64,000 bases of DNA. It comes from Ulota crispa. Lineage: Eukaryota; Streptophyta; Bryopsida; Orthotrichales; Orthotrichaceae. The DNA lies in the NCBI GenBank assembly GCA_963920765.1, contig OY987243.1, positions 7,998,001-8,062,000 on the forward strand, read 5' to 3'. Position numbers and translations under genes: made by a program. This document shows, one piece after another, positions 13,101-26,333 of the stretch (position 1 is its first letter; each line of letters opens with the position of its first letter). The notes below the pieces were generated by a model. The model worked only from the letters and a program-made list of their open reading frames with translations, was not told the DNA's origin and searched no databases.

Positions 13101-15288
13101 TTTAAACCCGGGTTGTTTTTTGGGCAATTTAAGCCCAATTGGCTCAAAAAAAAAAACGTGAGCTTCAAGCCTCTAGAAAAAGAGGTGAGCTTCAAGCCTC
13201 TAGAAAAAAAGGTGAGCTTCAAGCCTATAGAAAAAAAGGGAAAAACAAACTCAAAAGATGCCGGATTGCAAAAAAGAAAATTGCATTGTAGCCTAGGCTT
13301 TCACAAATTTCTTGTCAAATTGAGTCTTATGCTATCATTTTATGATGAGACAGATCCAAAAGCTGTGTCAAAAAAGTTGATTGTGCCAATTTCTCCATAA
13401 TTTCCTTGTTAACAGCCATGATGTTGCAAAAATCCATGCATACGGGCCACCTTTAACTCTAACCAAATATAGGATGAAGCCAGCAAGTTACAAACCATTT
13501 TCAAAGAATGCCACACAGCCACTGTTCAAAAAACCAAAAAAAAACTCTGGTTCAAACTGCAGCATAGCAACGTTCAAATGTTTTTTACACTATCCAAAGT
13601 GAAAACTACATTACATTATGACTAAGCATCTTAAGAGATTTCTTACGAAGTTGACAAACATTGGTTAAAATGACAATTGTGCCTATTAACTTGCGCGTCT
13701 GTTCCTGTCGTAGAACACTGCTTAGACAATCAGAAACTTGCTAATGTAATTGAGAATTGCTATTCTTACTAGATAGTCGTCCGAGAGTGGCAATCGGTGT
13801 ATGGAGAGTCAGTTACTTTAGAAAACTTGAGATCTTGTGAAGGTGGAAGTTTTCTAAAATCACCTTGAAGGTAATGTTGCGAGTGATAAAATAATTGGCT
13901 TCGACTGTTACAGAAGCGCTCCAGTAAGTTCCCAGCGCTACACCGTTCCTTCCCATAGTGTCTGCAGTGTCATTCCATTGCAGAATTGTGTTGGCCCATC
14001 CTCCGCCCAGGATTGTGATGTATGGTTTTGACGATGGCACAAATATCTTTTCCCTGCAGTAGTGATCGATAGGACCAACCAACCGCTTAGAACACTATAT
14101 TCGTTAAAAGGGGAAAACCATCAGTCCCATTTGTTTTTCACCTGAATCCAGAAAGCCCCCCTTAATTGAATTAAGCAGGTCACCTGAAACCTGCTTAATG
14201 GAACTTCTGTCCAAAATTCTAGACTTTCTGTTCAAAAAGAGCGTATTTTTGGATGATATATCTCATTTCTTTGGAAAATAATTAACGGATACCAAATTCA
14301 ATGAATATGGCGTTCTCAGAAAAAAAAAACCAAAAGTGCCACTTTGTAAGAGTTGTACCCTTTTAACGAATATAGCTAATATCTATGAATCCTAACAACT
14401 AATTAGCAGCACGCAGTTCAAAACGTTCATTCTAGTCACAACTGCATCTATCCAGTGTCACCCATGATTTCATGTACCCATCTAATTAGCATCCGATTGA
14501 GCAAATAAGCATTTGTTTGGGGTCAAATTGTGTACCTTCAGTGGATGGTCGCTTAATCAACAAGCGGCCAACACAACGTTCAGGTGTTTCAATCATACCC
14601 ATTGCTCGGTGAGCTAATACACAACGAACTCTTTTCGATCTCTCTGTACTAGGGATTTACATATGATTTCCTTGTGTAATATACAAAACGTAGAGAAAAT
14701 ATGTTGTATCAGGGAAATGTGACAGAGGGAAATATTATGGAAGAAATAGACAGAAATGTTTAACAATTTCTTTGAAGTGAACATTAAGCACGCTGGGAAA
14801 ACAACAAATTCGTGAATACTCAAAGGGATAATGTGAAGAATTCCTGAAACTAACAGAGGGAAATTCACAAAAGTTTGCTGTGATACATAGTCTTTGAATA
14901 CGTGCTAATTCATTAACGGGGGAAAGGTTATGGATCCTTACTTGTAGATTCCTGGAGCAACGACGATGTGCACGCGATGGTCGTTGTTCTCAGGCACATG
15001 ATCAACGGCAGCTTGCACCGTAGCGAAATGTCCAAATCCTGGTCGATGATCGACGTGAATAGTTGCCACAGGAACGATTCGATTCTTTGCTCCATCGAAT
15101 ACCGAGTGATCCAGTGTGCCGATCCACTTCACCCACAGAAGGAGCTCATTCTCCAATTGCACTATTCCACTGGAATGATTGGTTTCACTCTCACCCTGTA
15201 AGTTTGCTCCGGCTGCCGAGCTACAGGTGGTGCAATTCAACACGAGAGTCACCAGAACTAGAAAACTGAAATAACGTTGATTTGCCAT
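10169..15288 (-). CDS. Pectin methylesterase (pectinesterase, CE8), secreted, no PMEI pro-domain
   Basis: Five exons on the minus strand: 15288-14942, 14053-13864, 12824-12618, 12026-11788 and 10316-10169, 376 residues, phases consistent. It removes methyl esters from homogalacturonan in the wall. A signal peptide covers roughly residues 1-26. The catalytic domain starts near residue 80 without an inhibitor-type pro-region, as in the short plant forms. Catalytic elements are Q193 (GKQAVAL), Q215 and D216 (SGQDTVYD), D237 (EGSIDFVFG), and R294 and W296 (LYLGRAW). The C-terminus contains the usual CYGPGA and ends VDGDEWVTP. All key residues are present, so the product should be active. Introns are 0.6-1.5 kb. 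Intron 1 holds a MITE and intron 2 a 27 bp tandem repeat. A clean TATAAATA lies 115 bp upstream of the ATG. Confidence 0.95.
13157..13240. repeat. 27 bp tandem repeat, three units, in PME intron 2
   Basis: Three consecutive copies of a unit beginning GTGAGCTTCAAGCCTCTAG and ending in an A-rich run. The third copy differs at one position (CTATAG). It makes a repetitive open frame on the plus strand that should not be taken for a gene. Confidence 0.85.
14091..14376. mobile_element. MITE of the ATATTCGTTAA family in PME intron 1
   Basis: Inverted ends read AACACTATATTCGTTAAAAG on the left and the complement of GCTATATTCGTTAAAAGG on the right. It is about 286 bp and non-coding. It sits wholly in intron 1, clear of both splice sites. 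Relatives are at 16008, 17701, 57181 and 59463. Confidence 0.75.
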
Positions 15289-15401
15289 GTCAGCTATGAA
15301 TCGAGCTAGAGCTAGAGTTTCTAGTAGACTGAAGCTGGTGCATGCGGGACGTTCAAGGGGTACTCCGATCAGCGTCGGTGGTCATGCTATGCAGGTAGCT
15401 T

Positions 15402-15409
15402 TATTTATA
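15402..15409 (-). promoter_or_regulatory. TATA box of the pectin methylesterase gene
   Basis: On the minus strand the sequence reads TATAAATA, about 115 bp upstream of the start codon at 15288. Motif and spacing are canonical for a plant core promoter and predict a 5' UTR of about 80-90 bases. Confidence 0.6.
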
Positions 15410-16007
15410 CTTTTCTGTGATCGATCACAAAGTTTAAGAGTCTGGCTACTCCGTGATTGTACGGCCTTGGTTGTGGATCCTCCTCTCCAGTCAACGTTAT
15501 GGCGTGATCAACTTAGACAAACATGTGATCGAATCAGAAAAGTGAACTGCGAGGCCTGACATGGAGAAGCAAATCCACTAAATTACCCAAAAAAACACCT
15601 TTTTTCCTAAAAGCATGGAAATAAATTGTTGGCCATAGCAACACATCTGTTTCCTACTTGCGAATTTTAGCATTCCAGTTACGGTCAATTTCGTTGAATT
15701 ATCGGTATTCATAAGCCATAAATTGTGACATATTTTTCAGAAAGGTTTCATCTGAGTCCACACATTAAGAACAGAGTAGATTTTGTGCAGCTTGGACCAC
15801 TCTAAAGCAATCATGGCATGTTGCCAATTTAACTAAATTGGCATCATATTGCAAGTATCATTACGCTTCTCAAACATAGCATGTGGTAAAAAATGTTGTT
15901 AACCTCCCATTTTCTAGTTGAGGATTTCAGTGCTAATATGATTAATTCTGATTTCTAATGACCACATATTTTTAATTTAGATTGTCCAAAGTTCAAAAAT
16001 TATTGAT

Positions 16008-16899
16008 AACGCCATATTCGTTAAATTGGGAAAACCAGATTCCCAAATTGAACTTCACCTTAAATCCAAAAAGTTGCCCTTAACCCCAAAAGGACCCCGA
16101 GGACAGAATGTGTCCTCGACCAAAACCATACCAAATTACAAGTTTTAGTAGTTTATTTTTTAGGACAATTATTTTTGAAGTTTAGTTTTAGCTCCAACTA
16201 TTTGATTTTGGAAATGATTGATCATGATTTTTCTATTCAAGATTTTGTGCACGGGTGTCCATTGCAATCTTGACTTTATGTAGTGTTAAGAGCTCTTGGG
16301 AAAGAGCCTCAAATACACTAAATCTTTGAGAAAAAATCACATTAGGAATTCATTTAAAAGGATTGTAGAGTAGATTTTGAGGAGTCATAAATTGATTGGG
16401 GTTATGCATGTTAGGCCCTTTAACCTCATATTTTTTTGGAGACCAACTTTTTAAGTTTGACATGTGAAAAGAAGATTGAAAGACTTCAAATCACTTTCAC
16501 AATTTACCACCCTCATGTTCAAACATTATAATCTTTCAATCCATAAGAGATATTGTTGTGTTTTATTTTCTAATCATATGATCTCTAACATGTCTAATTT
16601 GATTTTGTACGGTTACAATTCAAAAAAATTGATACAACTGTTGACTTTTTGTTCAAATTAGAGCAAATTCCTAGAAGCTTAAGAACTTCCAAGGTCATTT
16701 TGGGGTTAAACCAGATTTGAAGGTATCAGATTTAGTTTGAGCCACTAAGATTTTTTCCCTAACAAATTTCTCCTCTCAGGTGAGGGCACGTGTACCAAAA
16801 AAACGTTGCTGAGACCTAAAGCTGGGTTTAAGGTGATCACCTTAAACCTTTAGAAGTCCCAAATTTAAACATAGTTCCCAAATTAACGAATATGGCGTT
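16008..16899. mobile_element. Larger ATATTCGTTAA-family element (~890 bp)
   Basis: The ends are AACGCCATATTCGTTAA on the left and its complement on the right, each followed inward by a TTGGGAA tract. Sub-terminal sequence around 16700-16860 is shared with the 278 bp element at 59463-59740, which looks like an internally deleted relative. No transposase motif was recognised. Confidence 0.75.
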
Positions 16900-17700
16900 T
16901 GATTCAAATTCTTTTTGAAGATGTGTGCAAAGCAGCAAGAGGTCTCCTGATGTTTTACGTAGTCCAGGAATTACAGGTTCAGATTTAGTTTAACACATCA
17001 TATCTGGTTACCTCATTTCAACATTCAGTTTCAAATTCTAAGTCAGTTGATGATTTTGTTATACTCATCTCAGAGCATCCAATGCCATTTTTAGATAATG
17101 CATTCGTTTAGAAAGTTCTACACAACAGTGAGCAGTGGAGTTCCACAAGCTGGGAAATGCCAATATGTAAGCTCCTGTCCGGATGATTCACCACTGACAC
17201 AACGTTAAGGTTTGTTGAAACGTTACGGGCCAGTTCACGGGGTACATTGCTGTGCATGGGTTGAATGAGTCCCATTGCCGATTGCTTCTGGCAAAACAAG
17301 CTGATGTTACATTCAACCAACTTCTCGCAGACGTTGTAGAGGACATACAGACTACGTAACCTCTCTAGATTTACCCTGCTTGTCAGAAGGAATTTCCCCA
17401 CGGTGAATAGAGATGTAAAAAAAAGTACCACAAAGCAGGATCATCATCTGTGATTGATTCAACCAGAAATCTAACTTGTGAAGCATCATGCTTTGAAACA
17501 GGGTTGGTAACCTCAACAAGACGTCAAAGAAGCTTATTGGGACGAGTTTGTTAATAGAGTCAACATCTTTACTCTCCACCACAATTGCTATCATCATTGT
17601 TTATGTTTTTTCTATTTAACAAAAGAGATCTTAGTTGAACAATTCACAGATTCATAAGCAACCATGTACCTGCACAACGCTATCATAGAATGTGTGTATT

Positions 17701-17956
17701 ACACCATATTTGTAATAATGAGAGTTTTCTAGTGAAATGAGAGTAATTTAGAGGAACTACAACCTGAAATTAAAAAATTTTAGGGCAATTTGACGAAAGG
17801 TTTTAGGTCAATTGAGCTGAATTGACATAAAATATTTCAGATTTGACCTGAAATTGGAAGGTATTAGGTCAATTCAGCTCAATCTAAGCTAAAAACTCTC
17901 ATTTTGATGTTTATTTTGAGACGTCCCCATTCTCTCATTATAACGAATATGGTGTT
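17701..17956. mobile_element. MITE of the ATATTCGTTAA family (divergent)
   Basis: The left end ACACCATATTTGTAATAATG pairs with a right end containing CATTATAACGAATATGGTGT. The interior has a second-order inverted pattern around AGGTCAATT motifs. It is about 256 bp and non-coding. Confidence 0.65.
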
Positions 17957-20324
17957 GGACTAACACTTTACATTCACCTTGAATTTGAATGCTAATACTT
18001 GCAAAATTTGAGATCTTGTCCCAATACACTAAGTACGGTGTTTGCTTGAAGGATTTATGTGTAACAGGGCTACCTCATGTCACTTCTTGAGAAAGCACAT
18101 GCATTCTTTAAAGAATGGAGGACTACGTCTAGACAAGTATAAGTGTAGTGTTTGAAGTTTTAGGTTTGGAATGTAGGTCCTAACTATGACAGCATGGTTA
18201 TTACAACACTTTGACATCTACCATCAAATGCAACTTTGAGTTCAAAAAATGTCAAAGATGACAATTCTATTTGAAAAGGTCCAATTTGATTGATCATGTT
18301 GTGAAATGTGTTTTTTTGAATTTTACCAAAACCTATACCTTCAGAATTACTGGAAAACATGTCCTCGTTCATCAGATAATATTAAAACAAAATTGCGTAA
18401 TAGAAAGGTACGCATGTAAAAAACTTTCCTGAAAAAAAGCCTGAAAAGAAAACGTGAGGCTCGTGGGAGTCCTCTCCGGGTCAGTCTTTTCACGAGTAGA
18501 TGGCATCAGCTCAGAGTTTGAAGCATCTACTGAGTTTTGGATTCACAGATGTCCATAGCTGACCAGAGGCGACAAGCTGTGGTTCAGCCGTCGTCTTCGT
18601 CCTTGTGCTTCGGCAGCGAGTGCACGAGAAGCCATAGCCTCATCACGAGTCACCAATGGCTGCATCCGTGAGCCTGATTTTGCCGATCCGACGGTGTCTG
18701 CCACATTGTTGATATGCATCTATCTAGCTGCAAAAATGTTCACTCAGGACTTTGCAATCAACCGCGACATCAACAAGGGCAGTGCCAGCAAAGCCTTCCA
18801 TCGCTTGCGAAGAATCGTCCTGAAATTTTCTCAGTAAACCATAACATCAATTTTGTTAAAATGGCATTTTACCATTGAAAGGGCTAGAAGTGAATGTTAA
18901 AAAAATGCTAAGATTGTTGAGGCGGGAAGGAATGTTGAAGTGGAAATAGTAAACAATGGTGCATGTTTACTCAAACCGCCTACATAACTTACCCTACAAA
19001 TCAGCACTGTACTCCTCTTCTGTTCTCTCTTTTTCTGCCCATGTGAAAACTGCGCAGAAATACTGCCGTTTTAACTAAACTGATGTTTCGTTGTCGGAGG
19101 ACACAGGACCTGGCGATCATTTGCGGATCGAAACAAAAAACAATGTCGAGGAGCTGCAAACAATTCCAGCAAAAACATGTTTTGGGTCGTGTTTGTAGTT
19201 TCTTGATGCTGTGGTGTATTGGTTCGAGTCCTTTCGGTCCTCTGTTGATCATCGTGGAGATCGGACTTCTTGCTGCGACGGAGACACGTGCTCGCATCGA
19301 GCTGGTTCCTTGCAAATCGCCGAGCTTCGGGCAGCATTAAGACACTGAACCCAGTAACTGAAAAAGTCGGCAACTGGATTTCATGTTCTTATACTTGAAA
19401 TAGCCTGAATTTCCAATTTTAAATCAAGTTCTCCAATTTGGCTGTCAATATATCCAAACAGTTATCCAACCAAATTGGAGAATCAAAATAAACTTTTCTT
19501 CAAATTGCTAATTGTGTTGGTATGTAAAACTTAGAACTCTTCAACTCCTCATTTTATAAATCCGCTTTACCATTGTATGGGAGTAATTCTTCTCTTTCTC
19601 ATTTCTCCACACATCGTTCAAACAATCATACTTGCGCTTACACTCAACCCTTCTGCAATTTTGCACTCTATAACTGCAAATTACCTCAAAAATCCCCAAA
19701 ATCTGTCACGTTGTGATTGAAAAACTTCCTCAGGTCAAAATGAGTTTAAGTGCATTAATAAGCCCATTGGAGTAAGCTACGCTAAGCAAATCAGGTTGCA
19801 AGCTTATTGCCAAACTGAGTTTCATGATGTACACTACAGAACAGGAGTACATGACATTCAAACAATCAAAGTAGAGTGTAGGAAAAGCGACTTCACACTG
19901 CTGAAACCTCAACCCAAGACTGGTATAACAACAGTTCACGCTACCGACAATTATATGCCCTGCAAATTACATTCCTTAGGAACAAATAACACAAACATAC
20001 AGATTATTAGATTGACATACGGCATATGCCTTCATCCATTATTGACTTTATTACGTGTCAAGAGTAAATCAAGGCTTCATTTTGAGCTTGAAATTTGGAT
20101 GTAAGTTCACGATCTCTTAGATTTCTACATGTTTTTGTTCTCAAAGCAGTCAACTTGATTTCCAGGAACTCGAGAATGTCAGCGCTTACTTGGCGGTTGC
20201 ACGGCCATTCAAAATTACCAGGTACGTCTTGCCATCTTACAATATTCACGTAAAACAAATAGCTCTTCAGAAAATTATAAAGTTAGGTGAAAGTAGACGT
20301 TGTAGAAAATACATAAGAAATAGG

Positions 20325-23300
20325 TTACATAGGACCCCAATCCTTCATGAGTAACAAAACATAAAAACTGAAATTTAGAGTTGCTAATACCACAATCGGA
20401 CCCAGAGTCTGGAGTGCTTTAGCTGAGATTCGGCTTGTCCTTGTTCTCACCCTGCGCATGAAGACGTTTGTGGATTGTTCCGGAGGACTTGAAACTGTCG
20501 GTGCTTTTACAACTGTGCCGGTGAATACATCATGACCTGTACCGGCTGTACGCCTTGCAATATTCCCTCTGCATTGCAACAGCCCTCACAGAAGTTATAA
20601 TACGAAAACAGCCATACTTCGCCACCCAAATCCCAGATATGTTAACTGGGAAACACCTAGTTCTTTGCACTAACGAGTTTAACTACAATGAAACAGGGTT
20701 TTCACAGGTATTTCAGTAAAATTAACCATTTCAGTGATCATGGGACATCAACCATGGGGACATCTGAAATGACAAGATAGTCATTAAGCAGGTCAATCAT
20801 GGGGAGACATCCTTTTTCGCGTCATTGAAATGGTAAGAAAGTTATGACCTAAATATTCTGTAAAACGATATAGAAGACATTCTACGTAGATACAAGCAGA
20901 GTGATTATAAGAAAGCCTCCAATACATAATGCGAGATGTCCTCGGAAATTACACCTTGACTTCCCATGATCAATCTCCAGATGATGTTTTCAAAAAAACT
21001 AAAACAACAAAATGTAACTAAAAGCATATTAGAATGTTGAAGAATACTGAAATTCGTGTTTTTTGCTCTACAAAAGGTGATGTTGTAATAGATAACTCAC
21101 TAACTTACCTCTTTCCAGGAGCGGATGTAGAATCGACCAACGAGGGCACAACTTTAGGACCTTTGTTGAGCAAATGCATCCCACCCTCTGCATCCCAGAC
21201 CATCTCCCAATCTGCATCTTCATCCTTCACCTTCACCTTCTGAGATGCGAAGAGCTCGGCTGCAACCGACTTTGCTTGCGCAAAAAACCAGTTGCTTGCT
21301 ATCCCTTGTGATGGCCAGAACATTACGGAAAGTAATGTGATAGCCAGTAGTACCCCATACCTGATTTACACATGCAATTAACGAACCAATAAGAACACTG
21401 AATAAATACAGTGCATGTCCCAAGAAAAGTCCCTTTCTCGATAAATATACAAGTGTCGAGTTCTGTGATTGATGTGGACAGAAGAAAATGCTAATTCTTC
21501 CAATCTATGGTTTTGAGAGGCCAAGAGGCGTCACAGAATTTAATGTTACTGTCCCTGGAAGGAATTGTCACTTTGAGAAAGCTTTACCTGACGAATGCGC
21601 ATACATATCCTTGACAGCTTTTATTGCTGTTTAAAATGAAACAAAGCCATAATAAGTGCAGTATATTCACCAGATATATATAGCAATTTGTACTGGAAGC
21701 CAGCACAGCTTAGAAGCCACCACATCCACATCTTCCAGGCTTGGCACTCTTGAGGTATTCAAGCTTACTGAAAGCAACATAAAAGAGGGAAAATGGTTGC
21801 CCTGTTGCCAGCTGAAGGTGCCTACAGTGTGCTGAACCGAAAAACAAGTATAACAGTTCAAATCTCAATAAGAAAAATGATCATGGAGCCAATAGCGGCA
21901 GCTGACCCTTACAATGGCCAGATTTTACAAGGATTGCAGAAATTGTAATGAAAGGAATTATCTATTTTGGTAAGAAATTAAAAAGAGAAAAGATGTTCAG
22001 AATACCTCGGGAATATAGCCCGTTTTAGACTTATGAAGAACGAAACACTGATCATGGTCGTGGCCTGACAGCACCATGACCTGGCAAAATCCACTCCAAT
22101 AAAGTTGAGATCAAACCGATCATCTAACGAAATTCTGCTTATTTTAGGAACAACGAGAATCAGAAAATGTCCAACAAAACAACACGTCACTCTCACTTAA
22201 CCGTTTCCAGGTGTATACCATTCCAATAACAAGAACTGCTGCGATTTTAAAACTTGGAGAGTAAATGCTCAAGAAGGACCTGAAGTCGCAATTACTGAAA
22301 TATAGCCGAGCATATTTTACACACTCACAGTTCAAATTTGCAACTCAAGGGTGATGACTTACAGGTTTCAAAGAATTTAAAAGCCTTGAGGATGATTTCT
22401 CTGTCACGTAGTTTTGGTACCTGCACAGCAAGGCAAGCATATGATCAAACATCAATTCAGGATTCATAGAAGAAATTAATGCCGTTTGTGGTTGGCCACA
22501 ATTCAACCTTTCTTCAATATTATGCAAGAATGAAAAAATCGAAAATCTAGAGATTATAACGTAATAGAGGAAAAAAGCATAATACCTCACCTTGAGATTA
22601 CTCTATAAATCTATCCCTCTAGGTTGTATTTTAGTTTGCAACTTCTCGAATAATACCCATCACGTTTAGCACTATTCTCGAAACCTCTTCCTAGTCAAGA
22701 GGTTGATTCAAAGACTTACTCATGGGACCACAATAAACACCGACAAACTCAAAAAATGCTTACGTAATATGGTATGGTTGATAAGGTTGGCTATTCATCC
22801 TCTGCATCCAAAACGATAAGAGCTTAGTAAGATCTAGTATCAATGTTACATTAAGAGTGGTTATTGCACAGAGATACACATCACCATACAAAAATTATAG
22901 CATAGCGCAATTGTACTAAGCTGCAGCATTTTTCACAAGCTAGAATCATGAGCAAAGAAGCGAAATCAGGATATATTAACAAGTAGGTGTTTTTATGGCA
23001 TACATCAAGTTTGCACACACAGGTTCTCACCTGATTGATAATTGGAGACGCACGACTGCTGCCGCAAGGTGTGTCGTCAGGTCGGAAGAGTGGGATATGT
23101 GTTACCAAAACCCTTACATAATTGTTCCTTTCTGTGCAATTACAGAAGGTAAGAACAAAATTGCAATATCCAGAACATTGTGAAAACAATGTGCACAAAA
23201 CTAAGGTGACATCACTGTCTCCTCAAGGATGCATCAATACTTTGATCAAACAAACTAAGAAATAAACGTTCAAAAACTTTCCTATCAGCAAACAAACCCA

Positions 23301-26300
23301 CAAATTCAGACATTCCATTACCTTTCGCCTTCTTTTTTACAAAACTCCATGCCCTAGCAGCAACATCTCCTGACCCTGCAGCATTTAGGAAACTGATTTT
23401 ACTGCTATTAGATAATTCTATTGCCACATCATTAACACCAACAAATTCAATCAATGCTTTACAAACTGTGTGTAATGAGGTATTTAAAAAACGACAGGAT
23501 ACACACACGAGCCAAGATTACCAAGACGTTAATTGGTACATCCATAATGGGAACAAAAACACCAGGGATGCATATAAGATTATCAAGTACAGAACTTAGA
23601 ATGTATAAATGGATATCTCACAGAGGGAAATGTAAACACAATTCATTCAAACAATAAAAGGCAATCAGATGAAAACTTTACTGATAAAAATTCGAAGGTA
23701 GAGGAGGTAGTCTTTACCATCAAGAGCTTGAGCATCCACAAACACAAACTCGGCACCTCCAATAGTGACATTATGCTCCAATGGACCAAAAACTTTTCGA
23801 TAACGATCCACCGCCTGCATCCAACGTCTGTGAAGTCAAAAAAGAAAACGGATTCCAGAGGTTTACAAGGTTTCAAGGTGCAATGAATGAAGCAGAGAAG
23901 TGACTGCACCAAGTGACTTACAGAAACATCAAAGTACCTCTGTATTCGCAGACTCCATAGCTTCATAACCTAAATCATGATTACCCGGAAGAGTGTAGGT
24001 AGGGATCCGTGGCGCTTGCCTTCCTGGTTCAACTCCACCCTCCGACTGGTCAAAAATGTGTTCAAACCGTTTCAACGATTCTTGCCACCTGCATTCACCA
24101 GCACATCATCATGATTACCGTGGGGTGTTAGAACAAGCCGGATTATGTGATCCCAAAACTGCCTTCCCAAGAGCAAGTGTAAGCTCCTTTTGTTCAATTT
24201 TGACCAACCCATGCATTGTTCTTAGCTGATCGAGGTGATTTCGAGTTTGAAACTGCCTGAATTATATTATTCACAATAAGATCAATCACCACTGGCCATT
24301 TATTAACCATAAAATCTGGATCGTTCAAAAGTTAAAAGGAAGGCAATCTCCTCATGAAGACAATATAAAAAGGGAGGAAGAACTTACTCCTCTGACCCTA
24401 GAATTGGACCTCCATCCAAAAGGTCACCAAGAAATATAATGTGATCTGGCTTTTTGCTGAGCACAGAAGACCGGAAGGCGCGGCGCATGTAGATATCAGA
24501 ATAAAATTGCGTCAAACGAAGAGCCAAGGAGCCTGGTTTTTGATTGTACGACGTGCGATCTGTCAGCTGCATGGCCAAAAAATACATGAGAGCGGAAATG
24601 CACTTGGAATACTGCTACACGAGTAAATTCTAATTGTTTCATGAATGGTAGCCATTTTACTTCCCAATCGCTCTTCATCTATATAAACCATTTATTAGCA
24701 CCATAAATAATCTCAACAGTGCTACCGTGTCACTATATCAATGTTGCTACTTAACACAGATTATGAAAATTTGTCTTATTTGTACTTTGACACTGCTAGT
24801 CATATGATCTTGATCTAATTAAGAGAACTACTCACGGTCCAAAACCTCTCATATTGGAGCTTAGGAAGAATGGAATTCCATTGTAGGCTACTCATCTGTG
24901 GTATGAAACACCACAGAAAAGCATGAGCACAGGAGACAAAACAACAAGAATGACCACAAAAAATAGGCTTTGAAACACGTCCAGCGAGCACGACGTGGAA
25001 AAGCTTAAGAGAAAAAAGCAGTTTACCTGGGGATCTGCAATCACTGCAACTCGAATCACGTTTGTGAATGCACCACCAACTTCAGATGTGCTCTGACATT
25101 CAATTACAAAAACAATCACACCATCAGGAAAGCGACGCAAATCTAACGACTAGCACGTTTGTGTTTAATCTGATAAGACTTTCTCAGCTTCACGTCACAC
25201 CATAACATCAAGCACTTGTCAATATGCTACTATTTGACGATCATCCTGAGTTCTTAGGCATAGCTCGCACCAGCCAAGTAATGCCAATTAGCTAGTTCAG
25301 GCATTAAGGTCCATCAGCTTATCAATAGTTAACTAAGATATTCTATTCCCGCAGTTGCAGAGGTAACTAATGGGGGGTTTTAGCTTACTACTGCTACTTG
25401 GTGCAAGTGGACTTAGCACTTCAAACCATTGATAAAGGCACAATTAGTTCTCTTCTTCAAAATCACAACGTTAACCCCCTGAAAGCCCAGATGGTCAAAA
25501 TTAGCCACTCTCACATCTACAAAGGAAGCATAAAGGCAATTAAGAAAATATAACACTAAATCACATTTTTAAAGATAGAGATATATTTTGGACCATCACT
25601 TGATCAACTGTCAGCTTCTAATGTGGATTTTCCAACTTCTAGCGAGGGTATTGGAAGGCTTAGGTTAACTAGTAAATGAAACTATTGCTAATGGAAAAAT
25701 TTGAGCAATCTCCATTAGCTAAGTAGCACTACTTGGTTGGTGCAGCCAGGGCTTTAGTTACTTTTGGTGCTAATATATTAAATAAACCATGGCCCGTGTC
25801 ACACTACACTGAATGTTGCATTTAGGTTGCCTTGACAATTAGGTTGCCTTACCCTAGAAAATTAGCTCATGACCCATCACTTGGCCACTTGGAGGTGCAT
25901 GCAACTCTCTAAAAACTTGGGTTTCACATGGTTTGTAATCGGGAAGCCGCTATTTTGTTGTTCTGGAGCTTTGTTGTTGTTGCTAGAGCTTTTTAAATTT
26001 ATTTCTTGCAATAATTATTGATGAAGATTACTGTAGCAGCAGTAAATGTAAAATGTCCAGAAATTAGTGTGGGGCAACCTAAACGCAATATTCAGTGTAG
26101 CTCAAACGCATTAATGTGGACTCAACAATAGGTGTTGCCCTAATTAGGGCAACGATGTTCCAGGAGAAACGAAACGAAGCAAAGAAAGCAGAAAGGGTTG
26201 GTCGTCTTACGGATGAAACCGAAGGCCAAGTGCAAGCAAAAACGGGAACCCAGAATGAGAGCACCTCGCCATACATGAGCGTCGCTGTCCACACACACCC

Positions 26301-26333
26301 CATCACCGCTGCCACTTTCCATCGCTTCTGCAT
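20325..26333 (-). CDS. Cdc1/Ted1/MPPE1-family metallophosphoesterase, membrane protein
   Basis: Thirteen exons (minus): 26333-26211, 25092-25027, 24566-24388, 24088-23938, 23814-23718, 23375-23322, 23131-23031, 22801-22764, 22420-22363, 22080-22006, 21831-21671, 21360-21109 and 20568-20325. Every junction is GT..AG and in phase, giving 532 residues. An N-terminal membrane segment (about 8-36, ending ACTWP) precedes the calcineurin-like core: ADPQ (60-63), GDLLDGG (110-116), GNHD (158-161), THIPLFRPDD (234-243) and SGHDHDQC (294-301), the metal-binding blocks of the family. Two hydrophobic stretches follow, near 356-385 and 505-528. Yeast and animal relatives remodel GPI anchors by removing ethanolamine phosphate at the ER; the same job in this plant is inference. 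The fourth-exon/fifth-exon junction uses the acceptor at 23815, because the nearer-looking upstream AG breaks frame. Intron 1 carries a foldback MITE. Confidence 0.93.
25804..26100. mobile_element. Foldback MITE in intron 1 of the metallophosphoesterase gene
   Basis: The left end CTACACTGAATGTTGC continues into a GGTTGCC motif and is mirrored at the right end (GGCAACC ... ATTCAGTGTAG). It is about 297 bp, non-coding and lies between the first two exons. The left GGTTGCC motif is locally duplicated. Confidence 0.7.

Larger units (their letters stand above)
15289..20324. other. Intergenic region between PME and metallophosphoesterase genes
   Basis: The stretch holds the PME promoter and two ATATTCGTTAA-family elements. 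The 18.5-19.4 kb part is more GC-rich and has overlapping 85-104-codon frames on both strands, but I found no domain motif or consistent splice structure. It could hide exons of a small unknown gene or an old gene fragment. Confidence 0.45.

Noticed and set aside
13113-13400. 95-codon Lys-rich repetitive frame
   Set aside because: It is produced by the 27 bp tandem repeat in a PME intron, on the opposite strand to the gene.
19001-19373. Overlapping 100-codon frames on both strands
   Set aside because: The stretch is GC-rich, but I found no domain, no matching exons on either side and no signal that picks one strand.
23815-23832. Upstream AG near 23827 as acceptor for the fifth metallophosphoesterase exon
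   Set aside because: It would shift the frame away from the AVDRYRKVFG ... FVDAQALDG sequence. The AG ending at 23815 keeps phase 0 from the previous exon.
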